Source: an uncultured Paracoccaceae bacterium (GTDB lineage: Bacteria; Pseudomonadota; Alphaproteobacteria; Rhodobacterales; Rhodobacteraceae). Taken from it: 64,000 nucleotides of DNA. A program made the translations under genes and the position numbers. The DNA lies in the NCBI GenBank assembly GCA_947503925.1, contig CANNFQ010000014.1:1-64000 (forward strand). The letters are read 5' to 3'. The notes beneath the pieces were generated by a model. The model searched no databases and was not told the DNA's origin. It worked only from the letters and a program-made list of their open reading frames with translations. This document shows positions 19,947-28,633 of the stretch, in pieces. Position 1 is the first letter of the stretch. Each line of letters starts with the position of its first letter.

Positions 19947-19982
19947 AAAGAAGGCCCCTGTTTGTGCAGGGGCCTTTCTTTT
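19947..19982 (+). terminator. Rho-independent terminator of rpoBC
   Basis: AAAGAAGGCCCCTG (19947-19960) pairs with CAGGGGCCTTTCTTT (19967-19981) with one bulged base, loop TTTGTG, followed by T residues. Confidence 0.9.
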
Positions 19983-20195
19983 GTGGAAGTCTGACAAGTT
20001 CAGCGAATGGTTTCTTCGCGGCCTCTTACTGCGCTCAAACGCAGAAACGATGCAGGGTGTTTGAAGGTAAAGTCAAACCAGCGGTTTCAGATTAATTGGC
20101 CCAGACCCCAGTGATTTGAACATGAGGTTTGATCAGTTGTAAGTCGATGCCAGTGGTCGCAATGTAAACCATGAATGAGTGTGGAGTACTCCCCA

Positions 20196-20891
20196 ATGCA
20201 GCGAACCCTTGCGAACCTGGTTTTTGTGTTTCTTGGAACACCCACGATAGCGGGGTCCTGTGGGCCTTATGACGGCGATGTAAATGACTATGTCGCGTTG
20301 CATTCGCATACTTATCCTGCTGCAGAAATGGTGATGGCGCGCATTGAAGCCATAGACGATCCCTTTGAGGCCGTCGTGCCATTGAAGGCATATGGCGATT
20401 TCGCTCAAATGGGGATTGTGGATGTCGTGCTTCCCATGATCGCCTTGAGCTGTAACTATGAACTTTTTAGTGCCAACGGCTGCGCCGGTACCTTCTTTTT
20501 GCCCAATAACGTTGAGAACGCGTCATTGGCAGACGATAGTTTGCGCTTTGTCACGCATGACCCCGAAACTGGCCTGACAATTGATATTGTACACAAAAAC
20601 AGATCGTACGATCGATCAATTGTGACCATGCCCGGTGTTGTCAGTACATGGAACCGTGCCGCCGACGGAACCGAAACGTTCTTGAGTGTTGCAGAAAACG
20701 GGGATGAGACAGGTTACGCCGAAAACCCTGATTGTTCGGGTGAGGGACACGTCATTCGTCACAACGAAGTTGGCTTGCTAACGACCAATCACTTTTCGTG
20801 GTCGTCAGCGACGAGCCAGAACATGACCTTCCAGTACAAACTCTGCCGCCATCAGGAGCCTGATGACGGTTGTCACGAGGGACGGATTTGA
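20196..20891 (+). CDS. Hypothetical secreted protein
   Basis: I do not recognise this protein. From the ATG at 20196 it is 231 residues with a plausible signal peptide (MQRTLANLVFVFLGTPTIAG, cleavage before SCG), so probably periplasmic or exported; an in-frame ATG at 20175 would add seven residues and weaken the signal. The mature part is acidic and beta-rich in appearance, with several cysteines (CGP, SCNYELFSANGCAG, NPDCSG, LCRH) that could form disulfides. It ends EPDDGCHEGRI. It stands alone after the rpoC terminator and converges on pckA. Base composition is lower in GC than the neighbours, which may mean recent acquisition. Confidence 0.6.
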   Translation: MQRTLANLVFVFLGTPTIAGSCGPYDGDVNDYVALHSHTYPAAEMVMARIEAIDDPFEAVVPLKAYGDFAQMGIVDVVLPMIALSCNYELFSANGCAGTFFLPNNVENASLADDSLRFVTHDPETGLTIDIVHKNRSYDRSIVTMPGVVSTWNRAADGTETFLSVAENGDETGYAENPDCSGEGHVIRHNEVGLLTTNHFSWSSATSQNMTFQYKLCRHQEPDDGCHEGRI

Positions 20892-21002
20892 TCTAGCTGA
20901 ATACCGTGCGGGTCATGTCAGGCACCCTGAGTTTCGAACTGTATTGCTGTTGACCGCAAAGCCCGATGCAAATTTGCGTTGCGCTGTTGCAAAAGAGAAC
21001 GC

Positions 21003-21026
21003 CGCGTGGACCAGGCGATCCACGCG
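21003..21026 (-). terminator. Hairpin after pckA, possible terminator
   Basis: CGCGTGGA (21003-21010) pairs perfectly with TCCACGCG (21019-21026) around an 8-base loop. On the minus strand it follows the pckA stop by about 30 bases and leads into GCGTTCTCTTTT, a weak U-rich tail. It may serve both converging genes. Confidence 0.5.
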
Positions 21027-21054
21027 ACGATTTGCGTTTTCAGTTGGCCGTCGT

Positions 21055-22653
21055 TCAGCCGATGGCAGCGGCTTTCACATCGTCATCAATGAAGGGCACG
21101 TATTTTTCGAAATTGTCGCTGAACATCGTGACCAGCTTTTCGGCCTGTGCGTCATAGGCGGCCTGATCTGCCCAGGTGGCACGCGGGTCAAGCAGGGCAT
21201 CATCGACGCCATCCACAGAAATCGGGACTTCAAATCCGAAATGCGGGTCCTTGCGGAATGTGCTTTCGATCAACGTGCCATCGAGGGCGGCACTCAGCAG
21301 GGCGCGGGTCGCCTTGATCGGCATCCGCGATCCGGTGCCATAGGCGCCACCGGTCCAGCCGGTATTGACCAGCCAGCAGGTTGCGCCGTGGCTTGCGATC
21401 TTGCTGCGCAGCAGATTGCCATAAGCCTCTGGACGCCGGGGCATGAAGGGCGCGCCGAAACATGTGCTGAATGTGGGTTCCGGCTCCGTCACACCACGCT
21501 CTGTCCCAGCCACCTTGGAAGTGAAGCCGGACAGGAAATGATACATCGCCTGTGCGGGTGTCAGTCGCGCGATTGGGGGCAGCACGCCAAAGGCATCACA
21601 GGTCAGCATGATGATATTCTTGGGGTGGCCGCCAAGCGCGGTGTCGGACGCGTTCGAGATGTAGTTCAGCGGGTAAGCACAGCGCATATTGGCGGTCAGG
21701 CTGTCATCCTCGAAATCCAGTTCGAGCGTTTCGGGATCGAACACCATGTTTTCGATGACCGTGTGCGGCATTGAACAGGTGGCGTAGATTTCCGGCTCTG
21801 CCTCAGGGTCCAGACCGATGGTCTTGGCGTAGCAGCCGCCCTCAAAATTGAAGGTGCCCCGATCAGACCAGCCATGTTCATCATCACCGATCAACACGCG
21901 GGTCGGATCGGCGGATAGGGTTGTCTTACCGGTGCCGGAGAGGCCAAAGAACACAGCCGTATCCACCGGATTGCCGGGCGCGTGGTTGGCAGAGCAATGC
22001 ATCGGCATGATGCCTTTTTCGGGCAGCAGGTAGTTCAGCAGGGTGAACACTGATTTCTTGTTCTCGCCGGCGTATTCGGTGCCACCGATCAGGATCAGCT
22101 TTTTCTCGAAGTTCAGGACGATGACGGTTTCGGACCGGCACCCGTGCTTTTCAGGGTCCGCCTTGAATGTGGGGCAGTTAACGATGGTGAAATCGGGTGT
22201 GAAGCTTTCCAGTTCGGAACGCTCCGGGCGGCGCAGCAGATGGCGGATGAACAGACCATGCCATGCCAGTTCGGTCACAACACGCACATCCAGCCGGTGT
22301 GCGGGATCAGCGCCGCCGAAGAGGTCCTGCACGTTGTATGTGCCGCCTTTCATGTGTTCCAGCATATCGGCATACAGCGCGTCGAATTTCGTGGGTTCCA
22401 TTGGTGGGTTGTTATCCCACCAGATCGTGTCTTCCACGGCGGGTGTTCGGACGACGAATTTATCCTTGGGTGACCGGCCCGTATGCTTGCCGGTTGTGAC
22501 CAGAAATGTGCCGCCTTTGCCAGTTACGCCTTCGCCATCGGCGACGGCGGCGGCCTGTAATTCGGCCTCTGTGCGGTTGTAATACACATAACCCAGCCCT
22601 GTGATGCCTTGATCCTCAAGCTTCATCGTGGGGTTGACCGTACCGTGGTCCAT
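21055..22653 (-). CDS. pckA: Phosphoenolpyruvate carboxykinase (ATP)
   Basis: Converts oxaloacetate and ATP to PEP, CO2 and ADP, the first step of gluconeogenesis from organic acids. 532 residues from the ATG at 22653, with AAGGAG upstream; full family length. Seen: [14 protein letters not shown] (substrate Arg), [14 protein letters not shown], the kinase-1a loop [16 protein letters not shown], the metal-site segment [10 protein letters not shown], and [15 protein letters not shown]. It is divergent from chvI. Two copies of a 16-bp direct repeat lie 93-128 bases upstream of its start. In Agrobacterium pckA is known to be an acid-induced ChvG/ChvI target, so regulation by the neighbouring system is a reasonable inference. 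Confidence 0.98.
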   Translation of the reverse strand: MDHGTVNPTMKLEDQGITGLGYVYYNRTEAELQAAAVADGEGVTGKGGTFLVTTGKHTGRSPKDKFVVRTPAVEDTIWWDNNPPMEPTKFDALYADMLEHMKGGTYNVQDLFGGADPAHRLDVRVVTELAWHGLFIRHLLRRPERSELESFTPDFTIVNCPTFKADPEKHGCRSETVIVLNFEKKLILIGGTEYAGENKKSVFTLLNYLLPEKGIMPMHCSANHAPGNPVDTAVFFGLSGTGKTTLSADPTRVLIGDDEHGWSDRGTFNFEGGCYAKTIGLDPEAEPEIYATCSMPHTVIENMVFDPETLELDFEDDSLTANMRCAYPLNYISNASDTALGGHPKNIIMLTCDAFGVLPPIARLTPAQAMYHFLSGFTSKVAGTERGVTEPEPTFSTCFGAPFMPRRPEAYGNLLRSKIASHGATCWLVNTGWTGGAYGTGSRMPIKATRALLSAALDGTLIESTFRKDPHFGFEVPISVDGVDDALLDPRATWADQAAYDAQAEKLVTMFSDNFEKYVPFIDDDVKAAAIG

Positions 22654-22745
22654 GGGTTCGCTCCTTAAAATGATAGGCTGGAATAGCCGACTGTACCCTT
22701 TCATTAACACCATGTTTTCGATTGCCGATAGTGCGCTTTGCCACA

Positions 22746-22781
22746 GTTAGCGCAACCAAATCAGTGTTAGCGCAACCAAAT
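22746..22781. promoter_or_regulatory. Tandem 16-bp operator-like repeat between pckA and chvI
   Basis: GTTAGCGCAACCAAAT occurs exactly twice, at 22746-22761 and 22766-22781, with a 20-base period (about two helical turns). Direct repeats on one face of the helix are how OmpR-family response regulators such as ChvI usually bind. It is a likely operator for pckA, for chvI, or both. Confidence 0.6.
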
Positions 22782-22952
22782 GCCCGGAAGGCCATGCGGG
22801 TGAGGTTGTCAGAACACCAGATGGGCAAAATTGAAGCATTCAGCCCGGTTATGGCAGGGAAGGGGACTTAGGGATTGATTCGTATTAATAAAAAGAAGAA
22901 TAGTTTATGTAACAGAGCGACAAACATAGATTTAGTTTAGGGGAACGATCCC

Positions 22953-23654
22953 ATGTCCAGAATTGCGTTGGTTGATGACGACCGGAACATCCTGACTTCA
23001 GTGTCCATGACACTCGAGGCCGAGGGGTTTGAGGTTGAGACATATAATGACGGTCAGGCGGCGCTCGAGGCGTTTAACAAGCGGATGCCGGAACTGGCCG
23101 TATTGGACATCAAGATGCCGCGTATGGATGGGATGGATCTTTTGCAGCGGCTGCGCCAGAAAACATCGATGCCGGTGATTTTCCTGACCTCAAAGGATGA
23201 CGAGATTGATGAGGTGCTGGGCCTGCGCATGGGTGCGGACGATTACGTCAAAAAACCTTTCTCCCAGCGCCTTCTGGTAGAGCGTATCCGCGCTCTTTTG
23301 CGCCGTCAGGATGCCATCGCAGGCGAAGAGATTGAAGAGACCGAAGAGACCAAAGTCATGGTCCGTGGTGAGCTGGTCATGGATCCGCTGCGCCACGCCG
23401 TGAAATGGAAAGGTCAGGATGTATCCCTGACAGTCACCGAGTTTCTTTTGCTTCAGGCGCTGGCACAACGCCCAGGTTTCGTAAAAAGCCGTGATCAGTT
23501 GATGGATGTGGCCTATGATGATCAGGTCTATGTGGATGACCGGACCATTGACAGTCACATTAAACGTCTGCGTAAGAAGATGCGTAACACGGATGACGAG
23601 TTTTCTGCGATTGAGACCCTGTATGGCATCGGGTACCGCTACAACGAAGAGTAA
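22953..23654 (+). CDS. chvI: Response regulator ChvI
   Basis: OmpR-family response regulator of the ChvG-ChvI acid and envelope-stress system. 233 residues: receiver domain (residues 1-120) with acidic pocket DDD at 8-10, phospho-acceptor Asp52 ([12 protein letters not shown]), the switch Thr/Ser in FLTS and the conserved Lys in DDYVKKPF. A winged-helix DNA-binding domain follows (residues 135-230, with [16 protein letters not shown] and [15 protein letters not shown]). It is separated from chvG by three bases. The AT-rich upstream region and the pckA-chvI repeat suggest regulation from the shared intergenic region. Confidence 0.96.
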   Translation: MSRIALVDDDRNILTSVSMTLEAEGFEVETYNDGQAALEAFNKRMPELAVLDIKMPRMDGMDLLQRLRQKTSMPVIFLTSKDDEIDEVLGLRMGADDYVKKPFSQRLLVERIRALLRRQDAIAGEEIEETEETKVMVRGELVMDPLRHAVKWKGQDVSLTVTEFLLLQALAQRPGFVKSRDQLMDVAYDDQVYVDDRTIDSHIKRLRKKMRNTDDEFSAIETLYGIGYRYNEE

Positions 23655-23657
23655 GGC

Positions 23658-25394
23658 ATGACCGCCGCGCCCAAGCTTGACGTACGAGATCTGAACTCCG
23701 TGCGCGCAGCCGCACGCGAGCCGGAACTGTTGCTTGGTGATGACTGGATTGAACCCTATGGTGTCAATCCTGATGAAGAAGAAAGCCGCGCCGCCCGGCG
23801 CGGGCTTTTGTCCCTGCGTGGGTCGCCAATTGCACGCAAGATCGTCACATTCAACCTGATCGCTTTGATATTGCTTATTTCGGGTGTTCTGTATCTGAAC
23901 CCGTCGCGGGACAGCCTTGCCTTTCAACGTGGTAAGGGCCTGGTGAATGAGGCGCAGTTGATCGCGAATGTGTTCGAGGCGCGATTGCCTTCCCTCGTTC
24001 CCGTCAACCTTGTGACGGCTGACGGGTTGGATCCGGCGCAAGCGCTGGCTGAATTGAACCTGCGCGGCGGGGTGGAGGTTTCGATTTTTGCGCCAGATTC
24101 CACGCTTGTTGCAACCGCAACCGGCAGCTTGGGCGCAAACGAGATCGCCGAATTGGTTAACACGACCGGCGGGACATTCATCACCGATTTTCTGGGCGGT
24201 ATCTGGAACGGATTTATTGGACTATTTGTACAGCCCGAGATCCTGAAAACCGAAGAACAGCAGCTGTTTGAGGCGGCGCAGAGCAATGCGCTGGCATCCA
24301 TCGAGTCTGGTACATTGCTGAGTGCATCGGAAATTGGGGGAGTCACGTCCTTTATCGTCACAACGCCGATCCGGCGCGGCGATCAGGTGGTCGGTATTGT
24401 CGCGGTGATCACCGCCGCAGGTGAGGTGGACAGCCTTGTGCGCAAGGAACGCGAACAGGTGTTGCGGCTGTTTCTTGTCGGGGTGTTGGTCAGTATCGGG
24501 CTGAGCCTTGTTCTGGCTTCGACCATCGCCAACCCGCTGGCTGATCTTGCCGCAGCTGCCGAGACCAGCCATGAAAAGAACGCGCGCCGTATGTCACCCG
24601 TAAAGGTTCGGATCCCTGATCTGACCGCCCGACCGGACGAAATTGGCCGATTGTCCGGTGCCCTGCGGGGTATGGTTTCAGCGCTTTATGAACGGATTGA
24701 AGGCAACGAACAATTTGCTGCTGATGTGGCTCATGAGATCAAGAACCCGCTTGCCTCGCTCCGCTCTGCTGTGGGTACGATGCGGGTGGCCAAACGGGAT
24801 GACCAGCGCGAAAAGCTGCTGGAAGTGATCGAACATGATGTGAAACGTCTTGACCGGTTGGTCAGTGACATTTCGAACGCGTCGCGGCTGGATAGTGAAT
24901 TGGTCAAGGAAGAGGAAGAATCCTTTGACCTGCTGGTGATGCTGTCCAATATCATCGATTTCCTTGGCAAGGATGCCGAACAGCGCGGGATCGATTTTAT
25001 TGCGGATATGCCGGAAGAACCGATCATGGTACAGGGGCTTGAGGGCCGGCTGGCGCAGGTCTTTGTCAACCTGATCACAAATGCCGTCTCGTTCTGTGAG
25101 GAAGGCGATGCGATCCGTATCTGGGCGCGCAAGCGGCAGAACCGGGTCCTTGTCGTCGTCGAAGATACCGGGCCGGGCATCCCCGATGAGGCGTTGACGA
25201 AGATTTTCCAGCGCTTCTATTCTGAGCGCCCCGAAGGGCAATTCGGTAATAACTCTGGCCTTGGCCTTGCGATTTCCAAACAGATCATTGAGGCGCATGG
25301 CGGGGTGATCTGGGCCGAAAATATCCGTCCCACAGACGCAGATGCGTCATCCGATCCGCTTGGCGCGCGTTTTGTCGTCGGCTTGCCCGTCTGA
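23658..25394 (+). CDS. chvG: Sensor histidine kinase ChvG
   Basis: Membrane histidine kinase partner of ChvI. 578 residues. A cytoplasmic N-terminal tail is followed by TM1 (IVTFNLIALILLISGVLYL), a periplasmic sensor domain of about 230 residues, TM2 (LFLVGVLVSIGLSLVLAST), a HAMP linker and a dimerisation/phospho-acceptor domain with FAADVAHEIKNPLASLRS (His359). The ATPase domain has the N box (FVNLITNAVSF), DTGPGIP and NNSGLGLAISKQI. The periplasmic region is where the ExoR repressor acts in rhizobia; no exoR gene is in this window. Nine bases separate it from hprK. Confidence 0.96.
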   Translation: MTAAPKLDVRDLNSVRAAAREPELLLGDDWIEPYGVNPDEEESRAARRGLLSLRGSPIARKIVTFNLIALILLISGVLYLNPSRDSLAFQRGKGLVNEAQLIANVFEARLPSLVPVNLVTADGLDPAQALAELNLRGGVEVSIFAPDSTLVATATGSLGANEIAELVNTTGGTFITDFLGGIWNGFIGLFVQPEILKTEEQQLFEAAQSNALASIESGTLLSASEIGGVTSFIVTTPIRRGDQVVGIVAVITAAGEVDSLVRKEREQVLRLFLVGVLVSIGLSLVLASTIANPLADLAAAAETSHEKNARRMSPVKVRIPDLTARPDEIGRLSGALRGMVSALYERIEGNEQFAADVAHEIKNPLASLRSAVGTMRVAKRDDQREKLLEVIEHDVKRLDRLVSDISNASRLDSELVKEEEESFDLLVMLSNIIDFLGKDAEQRGIDFIADMPEEPIMVQGLEGRLAQVFVNLITNAVSFCEEGDAIRIWARKRQNRVLVVVEDTGPGIPDEALTKIFQRFYSERPEGQFGNNSGLGLAISKQIIEAHGGVIWAENIRPTDADASSDPLGARFVVGLPV

Positions 25395-25403
25395 TCCCGC
25401 GCC

Positions 25404-25829
25404 ATGACCGACCCGCAAACCGTCCACGCCACCTGCGTCGCATGGGATGGCAAGGCGGTGCTGATTACAGGCGATGCAGGGCGTGGCAAATCGGCGCTGG
25501 GTTTGGAGTTGCTGGGCATGGGTTGTGCATTGGTGGCCGATGACCGTGTGCAGCTTTCCCGCGTTGGTCACGATGTGCTTGGGCGCTGCCCTGATACCAT
25601 CCGCGGCTTGATCGAGGCGCGTGGCATTGGGATCCTGAATGCCGATACGATTGAAACAGGTGTCATCGGGCTGGTTGTGGATTTGAACAAAGTTGAAAAG
25701 GAACGGCTTCCTGAGCGACGCAAGGTTACCGTTTGCGGGGTCGATCTGCCCTTGATTTACAGGATCGAAGCGCCACATTTCGGCCCAGCGATTCTGCAAT
25801 TTCTAAAAGCAGGGCGGAGTGATCGATGA
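25404..25829 (+). CDS. hprK: HPr kinase/phosphorylase, short kinase-only form
   Basis: Phosphorylates HPr on a serine in response to metabolic state. Only 141 residues, compared with about 310 in Firmicutes: the N-terminal domain is absent, as is normal in alphaproteobacteria. Walker A is GDAGRGKS (residues 23-30) and the acidic catalytic/metal segment is [11 protein letters not shown]. The later [14 protein letters not shown] matches the HPrK family signature. Its stop overlaps rapZ by four bases (ATGA). Its target is presumably the HPr encoded three genes downstream. Confidence 0.93.
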   Translation: MTDPQTVHATCVAWDGKAVLITGDAGRGKSALGLELLGMGCALVADDRVQLSRVGHDVLGRCPDTIRGLIEARGIGILNADTIETGVIGLVVDLNKVEKERLPERRKVTVCGVDLPLIYRIEAPHFGPAILQFLKAGRSDR

Positions 25830-26746
25830 CCCGATCTGCCAAGGCACAAGATCAGATGACCCCAACCCTTGTACTGGTCACTGGGCCGTCTGGTGCGGGT
25901 CGATCCACTGCGATCAACGCGCTGGAGGATCTGGGGTATGAGGTGATCGACAATCTGCCGCTGTCGCTGCTTCCCCGGCTCTTGGACGGACCGCCCCCAA
26001 GCAGGCCGCTGGCCTTGGGCGTGGATGTGCGCAATCGGGATTTCGGGACCAGTGCCCTGATTGAAATGATCGATCAGCTTGTCGCGGATCCCGACCACAT
26101 GGCGCAGGTTCTTTATCTGGACGCGGCAGAGGAAGAACTGGTGCGCCGCTATTCCGAGACTCGCCGTCGCCATCCGCTGGCGCCTGCGGGGCCACCCATG
26201 GCGGGGATTGCGCGTGAACGTGATCTGCTGATCCCTATCCGTAGCCGTGCTGATGTGTTGATAGATACAACAGGGTTGTCACCGCATGATCTGCGGGCCG
26301 AGATTGAGCGTTGGTTCGCGACCGGCGACGGCCGTCGGTTGGGGGTCACCATCCATTCCTTTTCCTACAAGCGGGGCCTGCCCCGTGGGATGGATATCGT
26401 CATGGATTGTCGGTTTCTGCGCAATCCGCATTGGGATGAAAATCTGCGCCCGCTGGATGGCCGCGACCCGGCTGTGGATGCCTATGTGACGGCGGATGAA
26501 CGGTTTTCCCCCTTCTTTGAACGTATCAAATCGTTGGCTGATCTGTTGCTGCCTGCACATAAGGATGAGGGCAAGACGCATCTGTCCATCGGCTTTGGCT
26601 GTACTGGCGGGCAACACAGGTCGGTTGCCGTTGCCGAACGGCTTGCCGCAGCCCTTGCGCAGGATGGGTGGCAGGTGTCTAAGCGACACCGGGAATTAGA
26701 GCGACGGGACGCCCAGGCGTCGGTAAACAAGGGACCCCAGGTGTGA
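25826..26746 (+). CDS. rapZ: RapZ-family nucleotide-binding protein
   Basis: 306-residue P-loop protein of the RapZ (YvcJ/YhbJ) family. In E. coli RapZ is an RNA-binding adaptor in amino-sugar control; in alphaproteobacteria the role is not settled. Seen: Walker [11 protein letters not shown], the [13 protein letters not shown] block, DVRNRDF, a basic [12 protein letters not shown] segment, and the C-terminal domain with [22 protein letters not shown] and [15 protein letters not shown]. Overlaps at both ends (ATGA with hprK, GTGA with the EIIA gene) show a tightly coupled operon. Confidence 0.95.
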   Translation: MTRSAKAQDQMTPTLVLVTGPSGAGRSTAINALEDLGYEVIDNLPLSLLPRLLDGPPPSRPLALGVDVRNRDFGTSALIEMIDQLVADPDHMAQVLYLDAAEEELVRRYSETRRRHPLAPAGPPMAGIARERDLLIPIRSRADVLIDTTGLSPHDLRAEIERWFATGDGRRLGVTIHSFSYKRGLPRGMDIVMDCRFLRNPHWDENLRPLDGRDPAVDAYVTADERFSPFFERIKSLADLLLPAHKDEGKTHLSIGFGCTGGQHRSVAVAERLAAALAQDGWQVSKRHRELERRDAQASVNKGPQV

Positions 26747-27138
26747 TTGGTATTGTGATTGTGGCGCATGGCGGTTTGGCGCAGGAATATCTGGCAGCGG
26801 TCGAACATGTGGTTGGCGCGCAGGACGGGATGGTCAGCATCGCCATTGGGCCAGAGGATGATCGCAGCGAAAAACAATCGGAAATCTGTGCCGCTGCCGA
26901 TGCCGTTGATACCGGCGAAGGTGTAGTTGTCGTGACGGATATGTTTGGCGGATCACCATCAAATCTGTCGCTGCGTGCCTGTAGCCCGGAAAACCGGCGC
27001 ATCCTTTACGGTGCCAATCTGCCGATGCTGATCAAGCTGGCCAAATCACGCAGGCGATCCGTCCCTGACGCGGTCGATGCGGCGATTGCCGCGGCACATA
27101 AATATATCAACTACCACAATGGCGGGAGCCCATCATGA
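26743..27138 (+). CDS. PTS EIIA component, mannose family
   Basis: 131-residue EIIA of the mannose/dihydroxyacetone type, from a GTG start that overlaps the rapZ stop. The phospho-accepting His9 lies in [29 protein letters not shown] is the family signature. There are no EIIB or EIIC genes nearby, so it is regulatory, as in the PTS of other alphaproteobacteria (often called ptsM or manX there). It is expected to take phosphate from the adjacent HPr. Its stop overlaps ptsH by four bases. Confidence 0.93.
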   Translation: MIGIVIVAHGGLAQEYLAAVEHVVGAQDGMVSIAIGPEDDRSEKQSEICAAADAVDTGEGVVVVTDMFGGSPSNLSLRACSPENRRILYGANLPMLIKLAKSRRRSVPDAVDAAIAAAHKYINYHNGGSPS

Positions 27139-27404
27139 CAACCTGCCGTCTGAAGATCGAGAATATCAAAGGGCTGCATGCCCGCGCTTCGGCCAAGCTG
27201 GTGGAGGTCGTCGAAAACCATGACGCCGCCGCGACGATCAGCAAGGACGGCGAAAGCACGAGTGGCGACAGTATCATGGGGCTCTTGATGCTGGCGGCAT
27301 CCATCGGAACCTATATCGATGTCGAAACGACTGGCCCCGAAGCCGAAAAGCTGGCTGCGGCCATCACAGATTTGGTTGCTGATAAATTCGGTGAAGGCGA
27401 TTAA
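27135..27404 (+). CDS. ptsH: Phosphocarrier protein HPr
   Basis: 89-residue HPr with both regulatory sites: His15 in KGLHARASAKLVE, phosphorylated by Enzyme I, and Ser46 in SGDSIMGLLML, the site expected for the HPrK encoded upstream. It is the last gene of the chvI-chvG-hprK-rapZ-EIIA-ptsH run. Enzyme I is not in this window. Confidence 0.97.
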   Translation: MTTCRLKIENIKGLHARASAKLVEVVENHDAAATISKDGESTSGDSIMGLLMLAASIGTYIDVETTGPEAEKLAAAITDLVADKFGEGD

Positions 27405-27701
27405 GGGTGGGGCGGTATCTGCATCTGGATCACGCAACCAGGCGAGACAGTTTTGACACTGACAAGTCGATTTGACCGCAGCGATGTGGTTCATCGGAAA
27501 GGAAACTCGACGCAGTCGGGGGTAGAATCTGCCGCGCCGCGCAGTGATTTGGCCAAAATTGCGCATTTCTGCGTCGAAAGAACTTGAATTAACCCGTTAG
27601 TCCTGCGTTCCTTATTCTTGAACTGCGCAATTTTGACGGAAACCGGTGGCGTGATCCAAATGTAGACGCCGCCTGAAATACGTGATGGGACAATAATTGC
27701 T
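27405..27701. other. Intergenic region with a long inverted repeat
   Basis: 297 bases without a gene. CAAAATTGCGCA (27554-27565) is the exact reverse complement of TGCGCAATTTTG (27624-27635), with 58 bases between. It could be a long-range stem or a pair of protein-binding sites upstream of the acyltransferase gene. No clear terminator was found after ptsH. Confidence 0.5.
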
Positions 27702-28580
27702 TTGACTGAAACAACCCGCGATATTCCGGCAGCCCCGGTTGTGCCAGATGCGCCACCGCAGGCTTATGATCGGCGCGGTCTGACATATTCCAACACATTC
27801 GACAGTCCGGTAAAGCGGCACATCATTCGCGCTATCGAATGGTGCACCGGCAAGTTGCAGATCATCCGCATGATCCGCAAATTTGAACGCAAGGGAAAAT
27901 ATGAGGGCCAGGCGTTCTGGCGCGGTTGTCTTGACGTCATGGAGATTGACCTGCTGACGCCCGATGCCGAGCTGGAAAACATTCCCGAAACCGGGCCCGT
28001 TGTGCTGGTCGCCAATCATCCGCATGGGTTGGTTGATGGTATGATTCTGGCCGAACTCATCGGACGCAGGCGCACTGATTACCGTATTCTGACCCGTTCC
28101 ATCCTGACTGGTATCGACAAGGATGCCGCCGATTTCATGATCCCGGTGCCATTCCCGCATGAACCGGACGCGCAGAAAAAAATGGTCGAGATGCGCCGCA
28201 ACACAATGGATCACCTGAAAAAGGGTGGTCTGGTGGCGTTGTTTCCGTCCGGGGTGGTGGCATCATCTGAAACCATGTTCGGCCCTGCGGTTGAGGCGGA
28301 ATGGAATGTTTTTACCGCCAAGATGATCCGGACCTCTGGCGCGAAGATCGTGCCATGTTTCTTTCCCGGTGAAAATTCGCGCCGCTATCAGATTGCAAAT
28401 CAGATCTCTGCAACATTGCGTCAAAGCCTGCTGCTGCATGAGATTGTCCATGCTTGCAAGAAGCCGCAAAAACCCGTTGTTGGCCCTGTGGTGCCGGACG
28501 CGGATATCAAGGCGCGGATTTCAGAACCGCGCGCCTTTATGGCTTGGCTGCGTAGCAGGACGCTGGCCCTAAAAGAATAA
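27702..28580 (+). CDS. Lysophospholipid acyltransferase-like protein
   Basis: 292-residue protein of the LPLAT superfamily, which includes PlsC and hemolysin-like acyltransferases. The acyl-acceptor motif is VANHPHGLVDG, the His-x5-Asp variant seen in hemolysin-like members. LFPSGVV and IVPCFFPGENSRRY match the later blocks that bind the acyl donor and substrate phosphate. No strong transmembrane helix is seen. The start used is TTG at 27702, the first plausible codon in frame; there is no good ribosome site, so the true start is uncertain. Substrate is unknown; relatives act in phosphatidic-acid or ornithine-lipid synthesis. Confidence 0.75.
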   Translation: MTETTRDIPAAPVVPDAPPQAYDRRGLTYSNTFDSPVKRHIIRAIEWCTGKLQIIRMIRKFERKGKYEGQAFWRGCLDVMEIDLLTPDAELENIPETGPVVLVANHPHGLVDGMILAELIGRRRTDYRILTRSILTGIDKDAADFMIPVPFPHEPDAQKKMVEMRRNTMDHLKKGGLVALFPSGVVASSETMFGPAVEAEWNVFTAKMIRTSGAKIVPCFFPGENSRRYQIANQISATLRQSLLLHEIVHACKKPQKPVVGPVVPDADIKARISEPRAFMAWLRSRTLALKE

Positions 28581-28633
28581 CGCTTTAGGGGCCTACGCCG
28601 GGCGGCACTGCGCCAGTTATCGCGCGGGCTGCT

